A DNA stretch of 64,000 nucleotides from contig OZ020307.1 in NCBI GenBank assembly GCA_963971305.1, positions 52,449,702-52,513,701 on the forward strand, written 5' to 3'. Numbering within the stretch: position 1 is the stretch's first letter; each line of letters begins with the position of its first letter. The stretch is from Arcuatula senhousia (lineage: Eukaryota > Mollusca > Bivalvia > Mytilida > Mytilidae). The notes beneath the pieces were generated by a model. The model was given only the letters and a program-made list of their open reading frames with translations. It did no database searches and was not told the origin of the DNA. Made by a program: the position numbers and the translations under genes. Positions 55,476 to 64,000 of this stretch are shown here, piece by piece.

Positions 55476-57082
55476 TCTTTAAAACCACATCATGTCTACA
55501 AGTTCTTGATATCCATATATTTTAGTGGTAAATATCTTCATTTTCTCTTTAGTGTTAAGTTGTCACTATCGGGTGAACTAGTAATAATTGTCGTTGCAAT
55601 TATAATGTCACTGAGAAGACTTAAAATACAATACCAAAACGGGTATAAAAACGATTAATTTGGTTATGATGTATTTCGATATTTCAAGGAGTAACCTCTT
55701 ATCAGCAGCATTTGAATCAAAACATTTGAAGGTCAAAAACCAAAATTATTGAATGAAATGTACTCAAAGCCAAAAGGTTCGAACAGACGATATCGACCAT
55801 GTGCAATACAAGGAATGAAACCTGGTGTTTTATTAACAATTTAGAATTTAACAAACGGGAATTTCAATAACAAAATAATATTAAAAAATTAATGGTAAAT
55901 TCGTGTCCGACAAGATTCACAAGACATATGATTTCATTTTTTTATAGACGAAACTGTGCGTTATATGTAGCAAAATTTATTGCATGGAACGTAGTTGTAA
56001 TTTTGACTTCTTCCCGACATGTGCATTGTTGCAGCTCATTAGGTTACAAGTACGCAAATGCAAACCTCTGCTACCGGTATTTTTTACACCCGAGATAAAG
56101 CGTGGAATAAAATACAGCAAGCAACGAGATTGGTTGATATGAAATAGTATATAAATAGATGCGAGTGAATAAACTTATGTTAAATATTGAGAAAAATATT
56201 CTGGTGCAAATCATATGTCTACAGGGCGCTTGCATCTTTGAAAATTTGGGTATGGAAAATAAAATCGAAAAATCATGATCACCCCTTTTTTTTCAACCTA
56301 AAATTACGCTTATTAACGCCACATAGACATAGGTTTTTTTATTGTTTAGAAACAAGTGTGGACTCTAATGCATATTGCCTAGCAAGCCGCTATGGACACA
56401 AAAAGCAAAGGTCTGCTTTAGTAACATAAAAAAAAGACTTTATTATTTCTATGTCCTGCTAAGGTTTATTGTTGAATTCTATATGTAGCCTTTGCTGTAC
56501 ACATACTATAAAATCCATCTAAAATTAAGCCATTTTAAGATAAACATGTTGATGAATCTAAGTCATGTAAGTCATGTAAGTGTTTATCCTAAACATTATT
56601 TGTTTTTAGATCCAGTATAAGCATTGTACATGTAGGTTTATTATCTCCTACTTAATTTAAAATAACTGCATCAAAGTTTGGTTATGTTAGTGGAGAAAAT
56701 AGGAAACTATTGTGGATAGAGAAAAGCTGTAGCTTGCTTAAACCTTCAGCTCATCGAGCTCTACAAAAGTCTCCATTGGATCGAAGATGTCACAGTCTGT
56801 TGTTTATATATATATACTTATAAATCAGCTTAATGTTAAAGTTTAAAAAGGTTTCAATCTTCAAATTATTCTGAGAACAAAAGCTACCAACGGGATTCTG
56901 GGAATACCGAAGACGAAAATCAAACATATATTTTTTACCTATTTTTTTTTACAATTTTCGTTTTATAATATTATTATTTTCAACATTTAGTTGCATTCCA
57001 AGCATGCGAAGATGTAAAAAAAAGTCGTTCAGTGACCAAAAAGGAAACTGGACTCTTTCTTTTTGTGTATTTTTAGTCTTGG

Positions 57083-57225
57083 GCCAATGCAAGACGGCGA
57101 GGAGCGACTTGTGATCATGCTGAAGACTGCTGGCTGTTTTCCATTGTGATTTTTTGAAATTCCCGTTTCTTAATGTTGGTTGTGTCGCGTACAATTATTC
57201 CACATCTATTTATCGTCTACTTTAA
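57083..57225 (+). repeat. Solitary copy of the dispersed 3'-tail repeat
   Basis: GGGCCAATGCAAGACGGCGA through GACTGCTGGCTGTTTTCCAT and GTTGTGTCGCGTACAATTAT. More diverged than the copies at 8.3 and 47 kb, so it is probably an older insertion. Confidence 0.7.
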
Positions 57226-57385
57226 TGGTAATCATTTGTCAGATAAGCCTTTGATTTTGAAGTATATAATATTATATGAAATAAGTTTAACCCAATGTAG
57301 ATCTCTTTATGAAAATTTGCAATGTACATGTATGCCTTTAAATTTTTTTTACGTCTAATAGCAATAAATTATATTATTACTCAAA

Positions 57386-57572
57386 CAGGGCCAGATCCAG
57401 ACATAATTGAAAGGGGTTGGTCCACATAAAGTCCGCTGTGGACGAAGGACGAAAAGGGGGTGGTTCCAGACAAATTTTGCAGAAAACCTATAGCTACATG
57501 TTACTTGCGAAAGTTTTGGCGGAAAGGAGGAAATTTTCCAACCTCGAACCCCCCCCCCCGGATCCGCCACTG
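57386..57572. mobile_element. 187-bp MITE with CAG...GATCC ends
   Basis: Left end CAGGGCCAGATCCAGACA, right end CCCCGGATCCGCCACTG; the reverse complement CAGTGGCGGATCC matches the left end imperfectly. Direct repeats CTCAAA flank it (57,380-57,385 and 57,573-57,578). It has the end type of the MITE at 34,417. Confidence 0.7.
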
Positions 57573-57673
57573 CTCAAATATTTAATTGTCACCTATTCAA
57601 AGATTGTCCCTCCCTTTATGATACTAGAGACTAAAGCAAACTTATACAGGAACGTTGCAATCCATGTTCCACA

Positions 57674-57753
57674 CACAGGGGCTTGGATTCTGGTCATTTA
57701 TATATTGACTTAAAAAAAATCGACCCCCTACTCTATAATCCAAGCCCCTGTGG
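57674..57753. mobile_element. 80-bp foldback with CACAGGGGCTTGGATT ends
   Basis: CACAGGGGCTTGGATT at the left and AATCCAAGCCCCTGTG at the right are exact reverse complements around about 48 bp. A target duplication is not clear. Confidence 0.7.
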
Positions 57754-58659
57754 TTCTGCACAGTTAAAATTATTTTCTGGCATGTTTGTAGTTATAGCGG
57801 CTTTAGTCTCTGTGTGGTGAATCGACAAAATTATCAAGCAATCATTATTATGATAACATTTTCGAACAACCAATAACTTGTGACAAATAAGTTTATTTTG
57901 CCGGATCCCGCAATAGCTTTGTGAGAAATAGATAAAATTATTTATGCTTATTAAAATGACCTAGATCAAGACAGACGAATGACCCAATGTGGCTGTTTTG
58001 TCATTTTCGAAAAATCAATAAAATGCTTGAATTGTGTGTGTCTGATTGACCTATTTTGCATAAGCATTATTTCTATGATAATAAACTTTATTCAATGAAT
58101 TAACATTTTGCATTTTGTGCACAACCTGGTAAAGTGACTACGCCATGTTCGCTACATGATCTAGTTGAATCGCATTGTTGCTTTAAAACACCGCCACATA
58201 AAAGCATGAAAAACGAAGATACTGTGTACAACTTTTCTGCAAGAGTTAACTTATTTTTGGTGTCCGAATAGTATTTTTGTCCTTAAAAACTTTATTCATT
58301 AAGTAAATTTTTGCAATCCAAAATCAAATATCCATTATACGCTAAAGCTACGCAAGATATGCTACACTGACTAAAATATAATCCGAAGAGGAACACATAA
58401 TCTATTGGTCGCGGCCTTATTGTCTTGATGGAAATCCGAAGATTGAGAATCCGAATATAGCCTCCGAGTGAAAAGTGAAAGTATGTACATTGCAAAGAGC
58501 TTTTGTTAATATAGAAACGACAGAAACAAACGACCTAATCTCAGTATCCCAGAATGTTTTTTTTATAATAGGTAGTAAGTAGTAATAAACGTTTGGATGT
58601 AAACTGAAAGATTTTGACCCATAGAAAGTGAAAATTGGTCATAAACTATTTAAAAAAAA

Positions 58660-58725
58660 ATGAATGCAAGGGTTCCCCCTATGGAAAAATGCATTGTAAT
58701 CATTTGCGCAGTTGTAACCATTACG
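58660..58725 (+). CDS. Candidate signal-peptide exon upstream of a lectin exon
   Basis: ATG at 58,660, with a second in-frame ATG at 58,681, opens MNARVPPMEKCIVIICAVVT and stops at a consensus donor, ACG|GTAAGT. From the second Met the sequence is a plausible signal peptide or membrane anchor. It lies 271 bp before the next lectin-like exon. It ends in phase 0, whereas that exon needs phase 1, so either a short exon between was missed or the two do not join directly. Confidence 0.4.
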
Positions 58726-58996
58726 GTAAGTGTTGTTGGCGGAGTTATCATTCCATAGTGAAAACTCGTTCCATTATTAACAAAGCTATAACACTGTCTA
58801 CCGCAATCACAGTTTGATCTTAGTTTTAATTTGGGCTCAATTTTGTTATTTTTATTGTTGTATGCTTATCATATTTGTATATATAGCTAAGCATTTTTAA
58901 ACCTTGGCAAGATCTCCACTACGTAATGATTAGTATCTTTTGGAGTTTTCAAAATCATAGGCAGCTTTTTAATGTTACAAATGTGTCAAATTTCAG

Positions 58997-59257
58997 GGAA
59001 GTATAGATTTGGCAGGTGGTATAGATGGTATAGGAAGGCAATATGTTCAGACAAACTTAATAGCATTAGGTGTTATCACAAAAAAGCCTTCAACATATAC
59101 TATCCAAGTATCTATTCCACATCCTGGCCCGAAAAAGACTGTATCACAGGCCGTTTAATAAACCTGTGTCAAGGAAGAAGAATTTGTGGTGAAGAAACGA
59201 ATCACGGATCATGCTTGTTTGAAAAGAAATATGTAAACATAAGCTACACGTGCAAAG
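58997..59257 (+). CDS. SUEL/rhamnose-type lectin-like exon 2, divergent
   Basis: The 261-bp exon lies between acceptor TGTCAAATTTCAG and donor AAG|GTACAT, phase 1-1 like the exon at 54,884. It encodes AICSDKLNSIRCYHKKAFNI, then STSWPEKDC, INLCQGRRICGEETNHGSC and KYVNISYTCK. The C-x-G-x-x-x-C, Gly-x-Cys and final K-Y-V-x-I-x-Y-x-C spacing is that of a Gal_lectin domain. YGR and DPC motifs are lacking. NIS is a potential N-glycosylation site. The basic start (KYRFGRWYRWYRK) is unusual. Confidence 0.65.
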
Positions 59258-60265
59258 GTACATGTATAGCTGTTAGAAAATAAGAAACATTCATTTAGTT
59301 GGAGCAACATTTTTTTCCACGAAACTAATTGTTAAGAAAGGAGAATTTGTTAGACCAATTGCACAATAACTTATTCGATATTTATTAGTCTCTAGTTTCA
59401 AACAAGTTCTATGATGAAATAATCGAATGCGGGGTTATTATTAACGTACTCCTTTACCTCAATTTTTGGTGATTTTTTGGTAAAACGTACGAAAGACCAG
59501 TAGTGCCATTAGTTCTTTCACATTTCACGATTGGAACTACACATATCCTAGTTCCAAGTTGACATTTCTGAGTTCCAAGTTGACATTTCTGAGTTCTAAG
59601 TTGACATTTCTAATAACCCGACATTCAGTTCCTGTTTGGGACTGGGTCGATTTGAAAAATTAACTTGTACATTTCCGTCAAGCTGTTCTCAGAAGCGTAT
59701 ATGAGAATAGTTTGAAACTCGGCAGGCTGGTTTATTATGTCAAACATACGTCCTAAGTGATTCTGAAAGGGCAGAAACACAACCAGCAACACGAACGAGA
59801 ACAGTAGGAACCGAAGAAAAAGACAACTTTAAAACACAAGTCATCTGAATAGCAATTACCAACGCGAACTCAACTCGTAATTAAAGTGAATTCAGGTGAT
59901 CTGGAAGGGTAAGCTGTTCCTGCTTCCTTTAGCACCCCCTCGCGTGTATTGCTACTTGTCAATCCATGGTGTTAGAGCGGATGGAATGTTGCTACTCAGG
60001 AGGGTAGCGTTGACAATTGGGAAGATTTAGTCATCAGTGCAAGTTTGTGTGTACAAACTAACAAAGTCATTACTCTGTGACTGCTTCGTATGTCCTTTAC
60101 ATTTAAGAAATCAGCGGTAAAATTTAATTTCGTACGCCCTATCTAGCTGTTTTATATTGTACGCCCTATCTAGCTCTTTTATATTTACTACATCTGCAGG
60201 TAACCTTGCTATTGAAAAATACAATGTAATCGAGAGATGTTATTCTTTCTTATATCATATTTTAG
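59258..60265 (+). other. Intron with repeat fragments
   Basis: Includes three inverted units of the GAAATGTCAACTTGGAACT minisatellite (59,545-59,610) and a twofold repeat of GTACGCCCTATCTAGCT (60,133-60,178). No exon recognised. Confidence 0.45.
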
Positions 60266-60352
60266 ATAAACCCTACAAATCAACAGCAACACACATTTTG
60301 ACATTTACGCAATCAACCACAAAGCATGATGAACCTCATAGAGGTACCACGG
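60266..60352 (+). CDS. Thr-rich stalk exon, copy A
   Basis: The 87-bp exon lies between acceptor ATCATATTTTAG and donor GG|GTAAAT, phase 1-1. It encodes KPYKSTATHILTFTQSTTKH followed by DEPHRGTT. It is polar and Thr/Ser-rich with no Cys, as expected for an extended, probably O-glycosylated linker between lectin domains or before a membrane anchor. It is repeated with the same length and phase 685 bp downstream. Confidence 0.6.
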
Positions 60353-60950
60353 GTAAATTCTAAAGAAGTGTGTAAATACACAGTCATCTATGTAATGGAT
60401 GAATAATAGGCACGGTCCTAACTATATCGCGACAATTTATGATCAAATGAGCCAACATGAAGAACTTTTTTGATAGTTCGTTCAATAGCATGATATCTTC
60501 CATATTGAAGATAGATTTTTTAAGAAGGGCAACTTTTGAGAAAAGGGCAAACATTTAGCACGTAGAATACAGGGAAGGGTTCCAGCCTTAGTGCAATAAA
60601 GACAAAAAGGGGGGTTTCTAATTTATATCTAAGATCTGCAAGAAAATGAACAAAAAAAAAATGTTCTTGTGGAAACTGCATCGTTTTCCTTGGCAGAGCG
60701 TTAAGTTTAAAAAGAGAAATCGCTGACACAGGGTTATGTTGCTCCACGGTTGTTGTCTTTACTCAAGAAATTTTACGGTAGACACCGTGTACTCGAAGAC
60801 AATCTCTCAAATGAGTGCATATGTTGGTTTGTCGTAGAAATTTGTTTTGTCTTCCTTTACTGAATTTGACACACTGAATTGGATGTAATCGAGCGATGTC
60901 ACCACAAACATGACAAACGAGCTTACTTACACTTCTTTCTGATATTTTAG

Positions 60951-61037
60951 ATAAACCCTACACATCAAGAGGAACAAACAATTTGACATTTACGCAAACA
61001 ACCACAAAGCATGATGAACCAGATATAGGTACCACAG
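60951..61037 (+). CDS. Thr-rich stalk exon, copy B
   Basis: The 87-bp exon lies between acceptor TGATATTTTAG and donor CAG|GTAAAT, phase 1-1. It encodes KPYTSRGTNNLTFTQTTTKH followed by DEPDIGTT. About three quarters of the residues match copy A, and the flanking intron is also similar over some 200 bp (ACACAGTCATCTAT, GCCAACATGAAGAACTTT). NLT adds a potential N-glycosylation site absent from copy A. Since both borders are phase 1, both exons can be included together or either one skipped without a frameshift. Confidence 0.65.
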
Positions 61038-61250
61038 GTAAATTCTATACAAGTGCGTTGATACACAGTCATCTATATAATGGGTGAATAATAGCCACGA
61101 TTCTAACTAAATCGCGAAAATTTATGAACAAATAAGCCAACATGAAGAACTTTGTGATATTTCGTTAAATATACATAATATCTCCCATCTTTAGGATAGA
61201 TTTTTTTAACAAGGGAAACTTTTGAGACAAAAAACAAATATTGAGCACCT

Positions 61251-61790
61251 TAGTTCACATGGGAGGCCCTTGTCCGTCAGTCCGTCCGTTACATAATTTC
61301 CGTCACAGTTTTATCAGCAACTATACATGACGCAGAGGTCTGATATTTTGTGTATAGCTTTCTCCTATAGTACCATATGGTGTTAACCGATTTTATCATC
61401 CTAGGTCAATTACTTCCGGTTTACCGAATACTTAGGTACATACATTCAAAATTTCCGTCACAGTTTTTTAACCATCTACACGACGCAGAGGGCTGTTATT
61501 TTGCAGCTTTCTCATGTAGTACCATATGGCCATGGTGTATACCGATTTTATTTTCCTAGGTCAACTACTTCCTGTTTACCAAATACTTTGATTTTTGTAC
61601 ATAGTGAACATCAATGCAAACTTTTCGTCAAAGTTTTCTCAGCAACTACAAGAGATAAAGATCTGATATTTTGAATATTGCTTTATCCTATATTCCCATA
61701 TGGTGTATAGCGATTTTATGTTCCTAGGTCAAACACTTCCTATTGGCCAAATACTTTAATTTTTGCACATAGTGAACATTGAAAATCCAT
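61251..61790. repeat. Dispersed repeat with tandem units of about 165 bp
   Basis: After GTCCGTCAGTCCGTCCG come about three drifting units with TTTCCGTCACAGTTTT, GCAACTA, TCTGATATTTTG, AGTACCATATGG and CTAGGTCAA(T/C)TACTTCC. Single diverged units of this family occur at 2,810-2,975 and 25,850-25,990. Confidence 0.7.
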
Positions 61791-62332
61791 TACACAGCTC
61801 AAAAATCCATAACATACTCCTAAAAAATTAAAATGCTCAAAATCAAAATTTTACTCCAAAAAGATTTCATAAGTTTCATATGCATGTGACACGAATATTT
61901 GCGAGGCAGTTAAGTTATTTTTAATTTTAGTTCTTTTATGAAAATGTCATTAAAAAGTGTACATATGCATCCGTACGCTCGGAAGTTAGTAAAAAAATTT
62001 TCTGAAGGCATATGGTCTACCAAAATCACACTTTTATTTCGTCTCCAATTATAATGTCATTTAGACCGAAATGTAATAAAACAAATATTACCAAAGTAGT
62101 AGTTTTGAGTCGTAACCAAAATTGGCCAAACATTTCAGTTTGGCGTAAACTTCTTAAAATTACTGAAAATATGTTTTTGAATCCTGTATTTTGAGGAATG
62201 GAAAAAACTAGCTATGCAATATTTAACAGCTTGGAGGAAACTGGGCTGAAACTCATGTGATTTAATGAAATATTTTTTAGATTTTTGTCCATTTTAGAGC
62301 ATTTTCGGAGAGAAATTTCTAAATTTAACATA

Positions 62333-63246
62333 GAGCATATAAAAAATATCTATACCTTATTGGAAAATTTAACTGTACACGTCGATTTTTTATTGTAAAG
62401 GAAATATCCTATGCCGATTTCTACGGTAATGTTGTTTATAAGGCTAATAAGTTCAAAAAACAATCCTTTGGGAATGAAAAATTGGCTTAAAACTTTATTG
62501 AATAAAGGTTATGAAATGGAAATTTTAGTAAAATCTTTGAATTAAGTCTTTTTTTGTAAAAATATTGATAATTTGATACTTACTTTAAGTGTTGATTGCC
62601 TTTTTATATTTTTTTTTTATACTTAGTCTAGTACTTATGTCATTTTTGAGCATAACAGCGGTCAGTTGTACATCATCAAATCATGAATTGTTTGACGTGT
62701 TGTGTCGGATTTAAAATCGACATACTTGATTTTGTTACATCAGTTGATAGATGTGTCTTAGCTAGCTGTCAGTAACTTTGAGTGTTCTCAAGAGAGTATC
62801 TCTACGTCCCGTTAATTACTTGCTGTCCTTTTGTCTCAGGGACTCTCTTGTTGAATTGAACTTCTATCGATTTGATTTTTACTGCGTATTGGTTTGTGCT
62901 TTGTTATTGATTATCAATAGGGGGAAGGTTGGCGCTAAAAACTAGTTTAACCCCGCCACATTTTTAATGTGCCTGTCCAAAGCCAGGAATCTTTACCAAA
63001 GCTTATGTTTGTCTGTAGTCGATTTAATGTTTTTTGTCAAGAAGATGGTATTTCTTTGTACTTTCGGATTGGGCTTGAATCATATGTAGTTTATTTTCAA
63101 TCCAGGGACCAATTGAAAAACAGCGAGCAGTGGCCGCTGGTCACATTGTAGGCTGTTGGCTGTTTTCCATTGTGGATGTTTTAAATTTACGTTTATATTG
63201 TAGTTTGTGTCGCCTTCACTTATTTCACATCTCATTTTCTTCTATT
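62333..63246 (+). pseudogene. 5'-truncated copy of the Penelope-like element
   Basis: 62,333-62,600 matches the last part of the reverse transcriptase pseudogene (46,236-46,500): AAATATCTATACCTTATTGG, CGGTAATGTTGTTTATA and AAAGGTTATGAAATGGA. It has its own frame breaks, including an extra base in CAAAAAACAATCC and an early UAA. The full 3' tail follows uninterrupted to TCTCATTTTCTTCTATT at 63,246. Confidence 0.8.
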
Positions 63247-64000
63247 TTGGTTTTTTGGTCGCCATATAGATTTTTAAACGGACTAAAACCTCGAGATACA
63301 GATTACTGGCCGCATGTATGAAAAAGCAAAGTTTAACATGGGATTGAAGCTAATGAATATGAATTTTTGTTAAGCTTTACAATTCTTATTTAGTGATAAT
63401 TGTTTTTCGATTATTAGATTGACAGGTACTATACCACAACTTTATAAGGATGGGTTGCGATAAGACCCTATTTTGGCGAAAAATAAAAATTATATCATAG
63501 CCTCTTACTGTATACCTTATTTTATAGCAAAATGATTGTACTGTTGTAAAAGACTACTTTTAAATACTTTTGCACAAACATAGATGGGGAAATTGTGTTC
63601 AAAATTGACCCATTTTCAATAAAAAAAATCAATTTCCTCTAAAGAAAAACTCAAGGTATGGCTTCAATAAATTAAAATTTTGTGCTCATACAAATGTATA
63701 CTTGAAGACAGTGTTTTCAATTCTATAAAATGTTAATCACATATATATAGATCACTTTAAACAACAATTATGAATTTGAAATGACCGCTAATCTCAAGAA
63801 AAACGAAGAAAACGAAGAGATTTCAGACATTTTTAACTACTGACAACAAGTAAAAAAATTATAGTCTTTGTAAATTTTCATTATATCTTGCACTCGGAAC
63901 CATCTTGAAACATTCACAAAAGATGTGTTTTAGTAATACAAAGTTTTGATTAAAGTATGGAGCTGGTTCCGCGTGCAAGGCTATACTTTCGGGGGGGGGG
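63247..64000. other. No gene seen
   Basis: AT-rich with no phased exon and no recognisable repeat; ends in a run of ten G at the window edge. Confidence 0.5.

Larger units (their letters stand above)
55473..58659. other. Intron or intergenic DNA with small elements
   Basis: No secure exon. It contains a fragment of the tandem-core repeat (56,715-56,800, inverted), a copy of the tail repeat at 57,083-57,225, and the two small elements listed separately. A pyrimidine-rich AG at about 55,948 precedes a frame with several Cys, but no lectin-like spacing is convincing. Confidence 0.4.

Noticed and set aside
55948..56098. Further lectin exon after a pyrimidine-rich AG
   Set aside because: Several Cys occur in one frame, but the spacing does not fit a SUEL domain and no donor follows.

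Overview
The window is AT-rich (about two thirds A+T by eye), intron-rich eukaryotic DNA crowded with short repeats. Phased exons with GT/AG borders, a RING-less B-box protein, divergent rhamnose-type (SUEL) lectin exons, bivalve-style repeats with tandem interiors and tRNA-derived SINEs together suggest a marine bivalve, most likely a mussel (Mytilus-like). This assignment is an inference from style; no species marker is present. Two assembly gaps (13,811-14,010 and 50,224-50,323) break the sequence.

Host genes. (1) Plus strand, about 2.2-12.2 kb: the 5' part of a cadherin-family gene. A signal-peptide exon is followed by five exons whose phases agree, giving one complete extracellular cadherin repeat and the start of the next. 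(2) Minus strand, 15.8-14.2 kb: three phase-compatible exons of an unrecognised cysteine-rich protein, running towards the first gap. (3) Minus strand, 27.75-26.07 kb: a single-exon 559-residue protein with two B-boxes, a coiled coil and a beta-propeller-like C-terminus. (4) Plus strand, 54.9-61.0 kb: two divergent SUEL-lectin-like exons and a tandemly duplicated 87-bp Thr-rich exon, all phase 1-1. Whether these belong to one gene or two is not settled.

Mobile DNA dominates the rest. At 31.07-43.32 kb lies a large diverged inverted duplication with about 3-kb arms. Its right arm was split by an element with a 12-bp terminal inverted repeat (37.02-43.21 kb), which in turn carries a nearly intact non-LTR retrotransposon (ORF1 and ORF2 in the same frame, separated by two UAG codons). 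Its left arm received a TTAA-flanked MITE and a second small insertion. At 44.7-46.5 kb is a broken reverse transcriptase gene of Penelope-like type; its 3' tail is repeated at 52 kb and 62-63 kb and, as solitary pieces, throughout the window. The 47-kb copy of the tail is split by a 1.55-kb TTAA-flanked element.

Other elements include a 2.5-kb element with CAGTAGCGTAGC ends (17.1-19.6 kb), a 170-bp near-perfect foldback (28.8 kb), a 1.27-kb element made almost wholly of 21-bp palindromic units (53.4-54.7 kb), two tRNA-derived SINEs, and several families whose interiors are tandem arrays of 100-500-bp units. The remaining stretches are intron or intergenic DNA in which I see no gene.
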